Source of the DNA: Streptomyces formicae
Lineage (GTDB): Bacteria > Actinomycetota > Actinomycetes > Streptomycetales > Streptomycetaceae
Direction of reading: 5' to 3'
DNA length: 64,000 bases
NCBI RefSeq assembly: GCF_022647665.1
Contig: NZ_CP071872.1
Coordinates: 2,170,001 to 2,234,000 of the forward strand
This document shows, piece by piece, positions 34,095-43,300 of this stretch (positions are counted from its first letter, which is position 1; every line of letters begins with the position of its first letter). A program made the position numbers and the translations under genes. Under the pieces are notes generated by a model. That model ran no database searches. It saw nothing but the letters and a program-made list of their open reading frames with translations, and was not told the DNA's origin.

Positions 34095-35959
34095 CGACGA
34101 CCCCCACCCAGGCCCACGCGGACCCGGGAGCCGCCCCGGTGCGCGCGCCGGCCGGCCCGCCCGGCACCCCCGGGCGGCTGCCGCTCGCCGACCGGGCTGA
34201 AGTCCGCGCCTGGACCGGCGCCTTCGTCCGCGGCGAGGCTGCCCGCCTGATCCTCACCTTCACGCTGTTCGCCGCCGCCTTGGTGGCCGGCCTCATCGGC
34301 CCCCGTCTGCTGGGCCACCTGGTCGAGTCGGTCAAGGCCGGTACCACAGCGGGCCGGGTCGACGTGCTCGCCCTGATCTTCGTCGGCATCCTCACCGGAC
34401 ACGCGCTGCTCGCCCGAGCGGCCCGCACCCAGGCCACCCTGCTCGGGGAACGTGTCCTTGCCCGCACCCGCGAGGACTTCGTCCGCCGGGTTCTCGGGCT
34501 GCCGCTGTCCGAGGTGGAGAGCGTCGGCACCGGCGACCTCCTCAGCCGCGCGACCACCGACGCCGACCGGCTCAACGAGAGCATCCGGCAGGCCGTCCCG
34601 CGCATCGCGCTGGCCGCCGTCACCCTGGTGTTCACCTTCGCGGCGATCCTGCTGACCTCGCCGTTGCTCGCCCTCGGCCTGCTCGCCGGCGTGCCGTTCG
34701 CGGTTGTGTCCACCTGGTGGTACCGGCCGCGCGCGACCCGCGCGTACGAACGGCTGCTCGCCCAGGAGGCCGACGTCCTGGCCGTCACACACGAGACGGC
34801 CCGGGGAGCCGCCACCGTGGAGGCCCTCCGCCTCGGCCCTCGCCAGGTGGCGCGCCACGGCGACGCCGTCGACCGGGTGGTCCGCACCCGGCAGCGCACC
34901 ACCTGGCTGCAGACCATCTGGTTCCCGAGCCTGGACCTCGCCACCATGGTTCCGATGGCGCTCACCCTGCTCATCGGCGGACCCGCCTACCAGCGGGGCG
35001 CGGTGGGTCTGGGCGAGCTGACCGCGGTGGTCCTGTACGTGCAGGCGCTCGGCGAGCCCCTCAACGACCTGCTGACCTGGACCGACGAACTCCAGATCGG
35101 CAACGCGGCGCTGCGCCGGATCCTCGGCGTCGACCGGTTGCCACGCGAGCAGCCGTGGCCCGCGCCGTCCACCGACGGCCACGCCATCCGCCTCGAGGGT
35201 GTCGGCTTCGGTTACGGACCCGGCCGCGAGGTCCTCGCCGGTATCGACCTCGACATCGCCCCCGGTGAACGGCTGGTCGTGGTCGGCGCCTCCGGCGCGG
35301 GCAAGTCCACCCTCGGCAAACTGCTGGCGGGCGTTCACCACCCCACCCGTGGAACCGTGCGCATCGGCGGCGCCGATGTCACCACCCTGCCGGTGAGCCG
35401 GCTCCGGCGCGAGATCGTGCTCGTGACCCAGGAGCAGCACGTGTTCACCGGCACGGTACGGGACAACCTCACGCTTGCCTGTGGCGGCGACGGCGACGAG
35501 GCTCTGCCGGACGAGCGGCTGTGGGGCGCGCTGGAGGCCGTCCTCATGACGGACTGGGTACGGTCCCTGCCCGACGGACTGGACAGCGAGATCGGTCCCG
35601 GTGCCGCTCCGGTGTCCCCCTCCACCGCCCAGCAGCTGGCGCTCGCCCGGCTGCTGCTGTCCGACCCGCACGCGCTGGTCCTCGACGAGGCCACCGCGCT
35701 GTTGGATTCCACCGCGTCACGCCGTGTCGAGCGGTCCCTCGCAGCGTTGATCGAGGGCCGTACGGTGATCTCGATCGTGCACCGCCTGGACTCCGTCCGG
35801 GACGCCGACCGCATCGCGGTCATGGATCGCGGCCGGATCGTCGAACTCGGCAGCCACGAGGAACTCCTGGCGGCTCACGGCGCCTACGCAGCGTTGTGGC
35901 ACTCCTGGGACTCGGCCCGCCGCGCAGGTGCCCGACCGGAACGCCGGACTTCCGGATGA
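34091..35959 (+). CDS. ABC exporter half-transporter with intact ATP site (subunit 2)
   Basis: This 622-aa protein has a six-helix transmembrane domain (about 45-335) and an NBD (about 360-600). Walker A GASGAGKST, Walker B HALVLDEATALLD and the H-loop VHRLDS are intact. The signature is degenerate (VSPSTAQQLALAR instead of LSGGQ). With subunit 1 it can form one competent composite site (its Walker motifs facing LSGGQ of subunit 1) and one dead site. ATGA overlap with subunit 1 supports obligate heterodimer formation. It is the last gene of the rightward arm. Confidence 0.93.
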   Translation: MTTTPTQAHADPGAAPVRAPAGPPGTPGRLPLADRAEVRAWTGAFVRGEAARLILTFTLFAAALVAGLIGPRLLGHLVESVKAGTTAGRVDVLALIFVGILTGHALLARAARTQATLLGERVLARTREDFVRRVLGLPLSEVESVGTGDLLSRATTDADRLNESIRQAVPRIALAAVTLVFTFAAILLTSPLLALGLLAGVPFAVVSTWWYRPRATRAYERLLAQEADVLAVTHETARGAATVEALRLGPRQVARHGDAVDRVVRTRQRTTWLQTIWFPSLDLATMVPMALTLLIGGPAYQRGAVGLGELTAVVLYVQALGEPLNDLLTWTDELQIGNAALRRILGVDRLPREQPWPAPSTDGHAIRLEGVGFGYGPGREVLAGIDLDIAPGERLVVVGASGAGKSTLGKLLAGVHHPTRGTVRIGGADVTTLPVSRLRREIVLVTQEQHVFTGTVRDNLTLACGGDGDEALPDERLWGALEAVLMTDWVRSLPDGLDSEIGPGAAPVSPSTAQQLALARLLLSDPHALVLDEATALLDSTASRRVERSLAALIEGRTVISIVHRLDSVRDADRIAVMDRGRIVELGSHEELLAAHGAYAALWHSWDSARRAGARPERRTSG

Positions 35960-36092
35960 CAGCAATGCAGGTCTGTCCCGCGCTGACGGCCGGTTGACGG
36001 GTGATGGACTGGAGCGGCGCTCGGGGGCGGTGCAGCCAGGTTGTTCCGGCGGGAAGCCGGCTGGACTCGTCCGCACGTGGCACCGCAGATGG

Positions 36093-36947
36093 TCATGAGG
36101 TCCCCGCGGCGGTCCTGACGAGCACCTCGTATGCGTCCAGAAGGGGGAGGACGGTCTCCCGCCCCGCAGTGGGGAGAGCGACGACCATCCGGTCGACTCC
36201 CTGTTGGGCATACTCCTCGACTGCGCGCGGCTCGGGGCGTGCCCAGTACACCGAGACCGAGACCGAGCTCGGATCACGGCCTGCTTCACCGGCGTAGCGG
36301 CGCAGTTCCGAGATTCTCTTGCCCAGGTCGTCTGGATGCTGGGCGACGGGCAGCCAGCCGTCGCAGTACGCCACGACGCGTCGCAGGGCAACTCCGCCGT
36401 GCGCGCCGAGCAGGATGGGCGGGTGCGGACTCTGGAGTGGCTTTGGGTAGCACCAGATCGGATCGAATCTGACGAACTCGCCGTTGTACGAGGCCTCGTC
36501 GTCGCGCCAGATGCATTTCATGGCCTCGATCCGCTCCTGGAGCACCTGCCACCGGGTGGTGAAGGCGGTGCTGTGGTTCTCCATCTCCTCCGCGTTCCAG
36601 CCGGCGCCAACCCCCAGGATCACCCTGCCTCCGGAGAGGACGTCCAGGCTGGCCACCTGTTTGGCGAGGATGATCGGGTCCCGCTGGGTAACGGTGCAGA
36701 TTCCCGTGCCGAGCCTGATCCTCCGGGTGGAGGCCGCCGCCGTGGACAGCGCGATGAACGGGTCGTGGATGTGGGCGAACTCCTGCGGCATGTCGCCGCC
36801 GGCGGGATACGGCGTGCGCCGGGAGACCGGGATGTGGGTGTGTTCGCTGAAGAAGAGCGATTCAAACCCGCGGTCCTCCGCCGCGCGGGCGAGTTCGTCA
36901 GGGCGGATCGCGGAATCCGTGGGAAAGATCGTCAGTCCTACTTCCAT
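36093..36947 (-). CDS. LLM-class flavin/F420-dependent oxidoreductase
   Basis: This 284-aa luciferase-like monooxygenase-family protein shows GLTIFPTDSAIRPDELA at the N-terminus, FFSEHTHIP, LGTGICTVTQRDP, GGRVILGVGAGWNAEEM and a C-terminal GVDRMVVALPT. Its length and pattern suit the actinobacterial F420-dependent subgroup. The ATG at 36947 has AGGAGG six bases upstream. Two 22-bp direct repeats precede it (37001-37044). It is the last leftward gene of the putative second cluster, separated from the P450 gene by 148 bp, so it may have its own promoter. Confidence 0.88.
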   Translation of the reverse strand: MEVGLTIFPTDSAIRPDELARAAEDRGFESLFFSEHTHIPVSRRTPYPAGGDMPQEFAHIHDPFIALSTAAASTRRIRLGTGICTVTQRDPIILAKQVASLDVLSGGRVILGVGAGWNAEEMENHSTAFTTRWQVLQERIEAMKCIWRDDEASYNGEFVRFDPIWCYPKPLQSPHPPILLGAHGGVALRRVVAYCDGWLPVAQHPDDLGKRISELRRYAGEAGRDPSSVSVSVYWARPEPRAVEEYAQQGVDRMVVALPTAGRETVLPLLDAYEVLVRTAAGTS

Positions 36948-37000
36948 GAGTGACCTCCTGGGGTTCCTGGTGTCTCTGGTGTCGGCGAGGCAGCGGCCGC

Positions 37001-37044
37001 CGCTGGGATGTTCTGGATATGTCGCTGGGCTGTTCTGGACATGG
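37001..37044. repeat. Tandem 22-bp direct repeat upstream of the LLM gene
   Basis: Two adjacent imperfect copies (CGCTGGGATGTTCTGGATAT at 37001 and CGCTGGGCTGTTCTGGACAT at 37023, each 22 bp, 19 of 22 matching) are spaced by exactly two helical turns. They lie 54-97 bp upstream of the LLM start. The layout suggests side-by-side regulator binding. Confidence 0.6.
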
Positions 37045-37095
37045 GGAGGGGGCGGCGGCCGCCTGGAGCAGTCGCCGTGGGCCGCCGGGGCGTGG

Positions 37096-38430
37096 TCATC
37101 GGGGTTCCGTGGTCATCCACAGCTGCTCGGGGCGCAGCGATCCGTCGGCCACCGTCCGCATCCGTGAATCCGGCACCGGCCTCAGCCTCCAGCGGGCGGC
37201 AACGCTGGCGAGCACCACCAGGAGTTCGAGGCGGGCGAAGCCCTCCCCGACGCAGTGACGAAGACCTGCTCCGAAGGGGAGATAGGCGGTTCTGGGAATG
37301 CTCTGTGAGCGTTCCGGCAGCCAGCGGTCCGGATCGAAGACGTCCGGACGTGTGTAGTACCGGGGATCGCGCTGCAGCGCGTAGGGGCTGAACAGCAGGT
37401 GGGTTCCGGCGGGGAGCCGGTGTCCGCCGAGTACGGTGTCGGCCTCGGCCCGGCGTGGGATCAGCCAGGCGGGCGGGAACAGCCGCAAGGTCTCGTTGAT
37501 GACCCGCCCCAGGTACTCCAGCTTCGGCAGATCCTCAGTCGTCACCGGCTTCCCGCCGAGAACCTCGTCGGCCTCGGCGTGCACGCGATCCGCGAGCTCC
37601 GGGTGCGCACCGAGCAGATGGAGGGCCCAGGCCATCGCGGAGCTCACGGTCTCTGTGCCGGTCACAAGCATGGTGATGGTCTCGTCGTGGACCTGCTGGT
37701 CGGTCATCGCGTGACCGCTGTCCCCGTGACGGGCGCCGAGCAGGAGGGAGAGCAGGTCTCCACGGTCGGCTCCAGCGGTGCGGTACTCCGCGATGATCTT
37801 GTCGACGCATGCATGCAGTCTGTCGACTGCCGCGGTGAAGCGGCGGTTCCCCGGTGTCGGGAGCCGGTAGAGCATCTCGACCGGCGTGAAGCTGCGTCGA
37901 CCGATGCCGCGGACGACGGCGGGCAGGGTCCGCCGCACTTCCGTGACGGCGTCCGGCGTCAGCCCTGCGGAGAACAGGCTCTCGGTCACAGCGGTGAGGG
38001 CGAGTTCGGCCGTCTCGTGTTCGACCCGAAGGGCGATGCCTGGCCGCCACCGCTCCATGCGGGCTTGCGTGGCGGCGCGAATGATCTCCAGGTATGCGGG
38101 GTGGCGGGAAGCGTGGAAAGCGGGTTGGAGCAGACGTCGCTGTCTTCGGTGGAACGCTCCCTCCGAGGTGGCCACGCCGTTGCCGAGGAGGAGTCTGAGC
38201 CAGTCGAACAGCACTATGCCATTGCTGAAGTCCTGTGCCTGCGTGACAAGTTGCCGCCGGATCAGGTCCGGCGCGGTGAGGAGGTAGAGCGGCCGCCGGC
38301 CGACACGTACGGTCACGATGTCACCTGCGGCACTGGCCTCGCGCAGGAAACCGAGTGGGCGTGAGCGGAGCTGCCAGGCATGACCGATGATCGGTGCCTC
38401 ACCCGGTGCTGTGGCGATGACGGCGCTCAT
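37096..38430 (-). CDS. Cytochrome P450
   Basis: This 444-aa P450 has the I-helix oxygen-binding stretch MLVTGTETVSSAMAWAL, the K-helix ExxR in NETLRLFPPAW and the haem loop FGAGLRHCVGEGFARLE with the Cys ligand. It resembles the CYP family with GxEtvs I-helices that act on terpenoid or lipid-like substrates, though the substrate is unknown. The ATG at 38430 overlaps the stop of the SDR gene by four bases. Its redox partner is not encoded nearby. Confidence 0.93.
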   Translation of the reverse strand: MSAVIATAPGEAPIIGHAWQLRSRPLGFLREASAAGDIVTVRVGRRPLYLLTAPDLIRRQLVTQAQDFSNGIVLFDWLRLLLGNGVATSEGAFHRRQRRLLQPAFHASRHPAYLEIIRAATQARMERWRPGIALRVEHETAELALTAVTESLFSAGLTPDAVTEVRRTLPAVVRGIGRRSFTPVEMLYRLPTPGNRRFTAAVDRLHACVDKIIAEYRTAGADRGDLLSLLLGARHGDSGHAMTDQQVHDETITMLVTGTETVSSAMAWALHLLGAHPELADRVHAEADEVLGGKPVTTEDLPKLEYLGRVINETLRLFPPAWLIPRRAEADTVLGGHRLPAGTHLLFSPYALQRDPRYYTRPDVFDPDRWLPERSQSIPRTAYLPFGAGLRHCVGEGFARLELLVVLASVAARWRLRPVPDSRMRTVADGSLRPEQLWMTTEPR

Positions 38431-39248
38431 GGCTCCTCCGCTCCGGTCGCCGGGGTGTGCGGCAGAGCAGGGCCGAGAGTGATACCGCCGCGCAACTTCC
38501 GCTCGATGAGACCTCGCAACAGGCCGGGGGCGAGACGCCGTGCCCGCCAGAGCGCCGTCGTACCGCGGCCCGGGAAGACGTAAAGCCCTCGTACGGCCAG
38601 TGTCCGCTCGACCGCGTCGAGGACATCGGACGGGGCGATACCGCGGGCCTGGCCCAAGAGCTCGGGGTGGGTGTGCCGGGCCCACTCGGCCATGGGCGTC
38701 TCCACCAGCGGTGGGCAGACACACACCACCCTGATCCCCAGACCCTGGCACTCGCCCGTGAGGGCTTCGGCGATGGCATGGACGCCGGCCTTGCTCGCGG
38801 AGTAGGCGCCGGCGTAGGCGGAGGGAATCCAGCCGCCGATCGAACCGAACAGCACCAGCTCGCCACTGCCACGCCGGATCATGTCCGGGACCACCGCCTG
38901 AACGAGATGGACGGTCCCCATCAGGTTGACGTCGATGACCCGCCGGATGTCGCCCAGGCCCTGGCTGGCCAGCGCCCCCGCCGAGGGAATGCCTGCGGCG
39001 TGCACCAGCCGGTCCGGGGCACCGAGGTCCTCGCGCACGGTCCCGACCGCATGGTCCACCGCAGACCAGTCGGCGACGTCGCACACGTAGGGACGCAGCT
39101 TCGGGGTGCTGGCACAGACGGCGCCCAAGGCGTCCGCGTCGATGTCGAGTGCCGCGACCGTGGCACCGGCATCCGCGAGCCGTCGTGCGGCCAACCGCCC
39201 CATTCCGCTTCCGGCTCCGGTTACCAGAGCGGTCTTCGGCACAGCCAT
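38427..39248 (-). CDS. Short-chain dehydrogenase/reductase
   Basis: This 273-aa classical SDR has the cofactor motif TGAGSGMGRLAA, Ser and YxxxK catalytic residues (FGSIGG and YSASKAGVHAIAEA) and the NVNLMGTV region (here IDVNLMGTVHLV). The Asp after beta-2 (ALDIDA) suggests NAD preference. The ATG at 39248 is chosen because GGAGG lies five bases upstream. It is coupled to the P450 gene by an ATGA overlap, so oxidation and dehydrogenation of one scaffold is likely. Confidence 0.92.
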   Translation of the reverse strand: MAVPKTALVTGAGSGMGRLAARRLADAGATVAALDIDADALGAVCASTPKLRPYVCDVADWSAVDHAVGTVREDLGAPDRLVHAAGIPSAGALASQGLGDIRRVIDVNLMGTVHLVQAVVPDMIRRGSGELVLFGSIGGWIPSAYAGAYSASKAGVHAIAEALTGECQGLGIRVVCVCPPLVETPMAEWARHTHPELLGQARGIAPSDVLDAVERTLAVRGLYVFPGRGTTALWRARRLAPGLLRGLIERKLRGGITLGPALPHTPATGAEEP

Positions 39249-39264
39249 CGCTACCTCCATGCTC

Positions 39265-40650
39265 TCAGGGAGCCGGCTCAGGAGACAGAGGAATGGCGTA
39301 CTCGCCCAGCGTGCTGTCGAACGCGTGCGAGTAGGTCGACCTCTGGAAATCCACGAAACGATGGATGAGGACACTCAGCACGTCATCGCCGAGCCCTCGG
39401 GTCAGGGAGAGGGTCGCGTAGAGCATGGAGCTCCGGGCATCGCGATACTCAGCTCGGACATGGTCCAGCCGCCCTTCGAGGAGCGCGAGAGTGGCGGACG
39501 TGACCGGGAGGTCCCGGATTCCGTCCAGACACACGTTGAACTCGCCGAAGAGCAGATCCTTCGTGAACCTCGTCAGGAGCTCACCGTGGTCCGCTTGGGC
39601 CCGTAGGAGCAGATCCGACAGGGTCGCGCCTCCACCGCCCTCGGACGCGTGCACCTCGCGCAGCCCCATCACCAGCCGCTCGTGATCTTCCCGGGACTGT
39701 TCCAGGAGCTGAGTGCCGCAGTCGTTCAGGAGGCGGATCGACAGGGCGGCGGCATTGGCGGCGTGCTCCAGACCACCGCCGGCCAGTACGGCCGCGTAGC
39801 CGGGCGCCGGTCGGACCAGCTCGGCGATGACTCCCGCGCAGTAGACGATGGTCGGCACGACCAGGACGCTGTCGGTCCCGACCGACAGGAGTTCGCGCGG
39901 GGAGAAGGGAGGCTGTGTCAGCTGCCGGGTCACCGCGGAGTAGCGGCGGGCGAGGCCTGCCCGCAGCGGTCTCGTGGTGGCATGGCCGCTCATGTTCTCG
40001 ACCTGGGCGAACGCGGTCTCGATGTTGGCGAGCAGCACAGGCGCGACATCGAATTCGATCCCCTCGGGGTCCACATCCGGATGGGCCGAGAGGAACGCGC
40101 CGGCGAGCTCGCGGTACTCGCTCTCCCCCAGGCTCTGCCGGAACACGGACACTGCCCTGGCACGCGGCCGCAGCCCCAGGATCCGGGCCCTGACCTCCTC
40201 CGCGTCAGCCTTACCCCCGAGCCGGGCGAGCATGGCGTCATTGAAGGCCAGCAGCACCGCACGGCGGTCTTCCGAGGCCTGGTGGCGGGGTTCCCGCGGG
40301 GCGGCGAGTCCGATCGCGAGGTTGTCGGAGAAGGTCTCATAGCTCTGATGAACGTTCATCAGAGCTATGTGGTCGACGAGGCAGACCCATTCGTCCCGGG
40401 TGAACAAGCCGCTGAGGAGCTCCTGAGCCATGCGGGCCTGCGCGGTGAGGTCGCTGAGCTGGAACCATCTGTCCGCGTAGCGCGGTTGCGCGGCCATCCA
40501 GCCGACGAAGCGGCGGTATGGGCAGTCGGGCATGTGGTCGAGGCTGTGAAGGGCGGCCCGGGTGTGGCGCTCCCACAGGTACTGGTCCAGCTGCGTGCCG
40601 CCCTGACCCGCGGAGCGTGTGGTGTTCCTCTCCGTCTCCGGTACGTCCAT
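39265..40650 (-). CDS. Unrecognised protein in the P450/SDR cluster (possible terpene-synthase-like helical protein)
   Basis: This 461-aa protein is all-helical in character, with no signal peptide or obvious membrane segment. I do not recognise the family. Residues about 250-320 resemble the late helices of class I terpene synthases, and LLNDCGTQLLE fits the ND-x-x-(S/T)-x-x-x-E metal-binding pattern. No DDxxD motif is evident at the expected distance upstream, so the likeness may be chance. The ATG at 40650 has GGGAG six bases upstream. Its position between tailoring enzymes makes it the best candidate for the scaffold-forming or substrate-carrying component of the cluster. Confidence 0.6.
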   Translation of the reverse strand: MDVPETERNTTRSAGQGGTQLDQYLWERHTRAALHSLDHMPDCPYRRFVGWMAAQPRYADRWFQLSDLTAQARMAQELLSGLFTRDEWVCLVDHIALMNVHQSYETFSDNLAIGLAAPREPRHQASEDRRAVLLAFNDAMLARLGGKADAEEVRARILGLRPRARAVSVFRQSLGESEYRELAGAFLSAHPDVDPEGIEFDVAPVLLANIETAFAQVENMSGHATTRPLRAGLARRYSAVTRQLTQPPFSPRELLSVGTDSVLVVPTIVYCAGVIAELVRPAPGYAAVLAGGGLEHAANAAALSIRLLNDCGTQLLEQSREDHERLVMGLREVHASEGGGGATLSDLLLRAQADHGELLTRFTKDLLFGEFNVCLDGIRDLPVTSATLALLEGRLDHVRAEYRDARSSMLYATLSLTRGLGDDVLSVLIHRFVDFQRSTYSHAFDSTLGEYAIPLSPEPAP

Positions 40651-40733
40651 TCGTCTCTCCCGGCGGTACAAGCGTGCGGTTGGAGGCGCGGGGTGCGGCT
40701 ACGAGTGTGTCGCCCACCGCGGCGTGAGGACAG

Positions 40734-41843
40734 TCATCGGGCCTGCCGCGCCGCCGGTTCCGCATAGCCGTGTTCAGCGCAGAGCCGGACTGTCCAGTCC
40801 CGTCCGAAGGCGCTCACCGGCCCCAGAGCACCGACATCCCTGACGCCGCTCCGGGCAGCGGCCACCGCCGCCCCGGCGAGGGCGTGTCCGGTGAATCCGT
40901 GGGGGTCGGTGCCCTCGAACGCGACATCACTCAGCAGCCGACGCTGCGAGTCGAACGCCTGTGCCACAGTCAAGGACTCGATGCGCACGACGGCGTCGGG
41001 GTCGCGGTCGTGGCAGCGTGACATTCGGCCCATGGCGGCTCGCACACCTCGGCGCACACCAGGGACCCGTGCCAGCGCGGGACCGGCGGCTGCCACCACG
41101 CCGGCTGCCCGCATCGGCGCTCCCTCGATGCCCAGACAGACGTTGACGTCCCGCAGTTGAGGGTATGCGCGAGGCAGGGCGAAATGCTCGGTCGCGCCGA
41201 TCGGGACCGCGTACCGCGAGGTGCCGCCGACCGGGAATCTCCGACTGCCCCCGGAGGAAACCGCGATCCGGCCCGAGCGGTAGCGGTGCGCGGGCTCGAA
41301 GGCCATGCTCACCGCGGAGGCCCGGCTCCCCGGGCTCATCGCGCGACGCACGTTGCCGCGGAAGAAGTAGCCGACGTCAAGCCTCACCGCGTCCGGTCCG
41401 GCCCGTTCCACCGCCGTGGCCCCGGCCGCGTTGCCGACGACGAAGTCGAAGCCCATCGCGGGGAGCAGGGAGGCACCGGACGCGGCGGCACGTGGGCCGT
41501 ACTCGTCGAAGATCCGGCGTATGAACCGGGGCTCACCAGTGCAGTCCATGTAGACCGCCCCGGCGTCGATAGCGGCCTCCACGGCAGCGGCCCCGAGCCA
41601 CGTATACGGTCCGACCGTGGTGATGAGGACGTCACCGCGCCCCAGCAGGTCCCGCACCGACTCCGGTCTCGTGGCGTCCGCGGCCGCGATGTCCGCTCCA
41701 CCACCGATGGCGGCCGACAGCAGTTCCAGTCTGCCCAGGTCTTTGCCGGCCAGCACGGGTCGCACGCCCGCCGCGACCAGCGCCCGTGCGGTTATCCGGC
41801 CGATTCGGCCCGTGGCTCCGAAGAGCACGATGCGTAAGGCCAT
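40734..41843 (-). CDS. Saccharopine-dehydrogenase-like NAD(P)-dependent reductase
   Basis: This 369-aa protein begins with a clear Rossmann motif (RIVLFGATGRIGRITARALV) and continues TTVGPYTWLGAAAVEAAIDAG and DCTGEPRFIRRI, typical of the saccharopine dehydrogenase / trans-acting enoyl reductase family. Relatives reduce double bonds in polyketide or terpenoid lipids. The ATG at 41843 has GGGAGA seven bases upstream. It is the first gene of the leftward group. The 302-bp region upstream (41844-42145) presumably holds its promoter; I see only an AACGCGTT palindrome there. Confidence 0.82.
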   Translation of the reverse strand: MALRIVLFGATGRIGRITARALVAAGVRPVLAGKDLGRLELLSAAIGGGADIAAADATRPESVRDLLGRGDVLITTVGPYTWLGAAAVEAAIDAGAVYMDCTGEPRFIRRIFDEYGPRAAASGASLLPAMGFDFVVGNAAGATAVERAGPDAVRLDVGYFFRGNVRRAMSPGSRASAVSMAFEPAHRYRSGRIAVSSGGSRRFPVGGTSRYAVPIGATEHFALPRAYPQLRDVNVCLGIEGAPMRAAGVVAAAGPALARVPGVRRGVRAAMGRMSRCHDRDPDAVVRIESLTVAQAFDSQRRLLSDVAFEGTDPHGFTGHALAGAAVAAARSGVRDVGALGPVSAFGRDWTVRLCAEHGYAEPAARQAR

Positions 41844-42145
41844 GGTGACGTCTCCCTGCTGGGACCCCCGAGCGGAATCGTCCGCGAGCTGCTCAAGGGG
41901 CGTGGACGGGATCGTTGGCGCACGGCCGCACCTTCGTGGGAAGAGCGGCGGCTCGGTGGAGAGTGTGCGCCGTTCTGATTGAGCCACACGCGGGGCAGAT
42001 TTGGCCGAAAGGCATGGGGTGCGGTTGTTGAACGCGTTGAAGTCGCGAGGGACTTCGGGTGGTGGGGGGCGTTTACCGGTCGATCCCTTCCGGCGCGCCG
42101 GTGATCCGCCCCGCCGCGTGGCGGCGATGGCCCACCGGGCACCGT

Positions 42146-43300
42146 TCACGCGCGAACACGGTCGCACGGGTGTGATGGCGAGTGGCGGCCACCGGTGTGC
42201 TGAAGGGCGAACACCGGCGGGCGCTGGACTCCACCGTGCTGGACGATGCGGTCGCCACCCAGGGTATTCCGGGGCGCGCCGGCCAGTGCGGGCGAGAGCT
42301 GGACGCGGCGGGACTGCGCGCACGGCCAAGGTCCGGCCGGTACCGGCAACGCCGCGGTCTGACTCCGCGTCGGCAACGTCCAGCACATGACGTACGTCGT
42401 CCGGACCCTGCGCGCCTGACCCAGGACGGCTCCGGACCCGATCCGGTCCATGCGCCGGGCCAGCCTCGGCGCCACCTCGTGCAGCTCGGTCCGGTCGGAC
42501 CGGGTCCTGAGCAGCTGCTTCCACATCACGGCCCGGCCGCCTTCGAGCAGTTCCAGCGCCCGGGCAGGCCGGCCGGCATCGATCGCGCACGCCGCAGCGT
42601 CGGTGGCCAGGCCGGTGTAGTCGGCCAGCACATCCTCACGGGTGTCGCGACTGTGTCCCCACCAAGCCGCTTGCGGCAGCAGCTCGACGGCGGCCCCGAG
42701 ACCGTCGAGTCCGGCGGCCGGTCCGTCGCGGTCGGCGGCCGCGTATCCCCATGAGGCGGCCGCGGCCAGCCGTTCCTAGGTCGGTGCGGCGGTCGACTCA
42801 CTCAGTTCGCGCCGCAGCTCCGTGAGGTCCGGCAGGTCCATGCCCCTCCGGGGCAGGGGCAGGCGAGTCTCCACAGCGGCGATGAGATTCGTGAGGGCCC
42901 TGGCACGGGCGGGGCTGTCCTCCGGGAGGGCGTCCACCGAGTCCCGCAGGTGGACGACGGCGGTGTTCAGGGTGTCCGGGTTCTCGAACTCCCGATACGC
43001 GTCGTACAGGGCGACGCCGAGATTGTTCGCGTAGGCACCCCAGTGGCGTCGGCTCATGTCCACGTCCGCGGGGTACCACGCCCGGCCCCACACCGCCTCG
43101 GACAGATCCCGGATCGCCCGCTCCAGGTCGGCGGAGCTGCCGGTCGACCGCCAACGGGCGTGCCGCTTGGTCCCGCGACGTAACAGGAGCCGCGACCCGG
43201 GCCTGACCCAGCGCCGCATCCCCGACCTGACGGCGTGATACCGCCCCGGCACGTGCTGGTGAGGGCCCTCTTCACGGTTGATCACATAAACGCTCGCCAC
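42146..43300 (-). pseudogene. Decayed CHAT/TPR-domain protein
   Basis: The 5' part (43300-42776) encodes a TPR-like region (NNLGVALYDAYREFENPDTLNTA and onward). After an in-frame stop the homology resumes as AAVELLPQAAWWGHSRDTRE and then ACAIDAGRPARALELLEGGR followed by the ELHEVAPRLARRMDRI pattern typical of actinobacterial CHAT proteins. The CHAT protease-like domain itself is missing, and the last 80 codons look unrelated. The gene is broken by at least one stop or frameshift and truncated at the 3' end. Confidence 0.7.

Larger units (their letters stand above)
8131..35959. other. Streptothricin-type biosynthetic gene cluster
   Basis: The span runs from the acetyltransferase resistance gene to the second ABC transporter half. 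Its content matches the known logic of streptothricin: beta-lysine from lysine 2,3-aminomutase, streptolidine from arginine by a hydroxylase and a PLP cyclase, a carbamoylated amino-sugar, and beta-lysyl transfer by split NRPS proteins. Genes are arranged as a leftward arm (26013 to 8691) and a rightward arm (26417 to 35959), with the hydrolase at 12789 and nat at 8131 opposing the leftward arm. Boundaries are inferred from function and not proven. Confidence 0.9.

Noticed and set aside
36948..37095. A possible short gene in the gap before the P450
   Set aside because: No coding bias or start; the content is the 22-bp direct repeats and the LLM promoter region.
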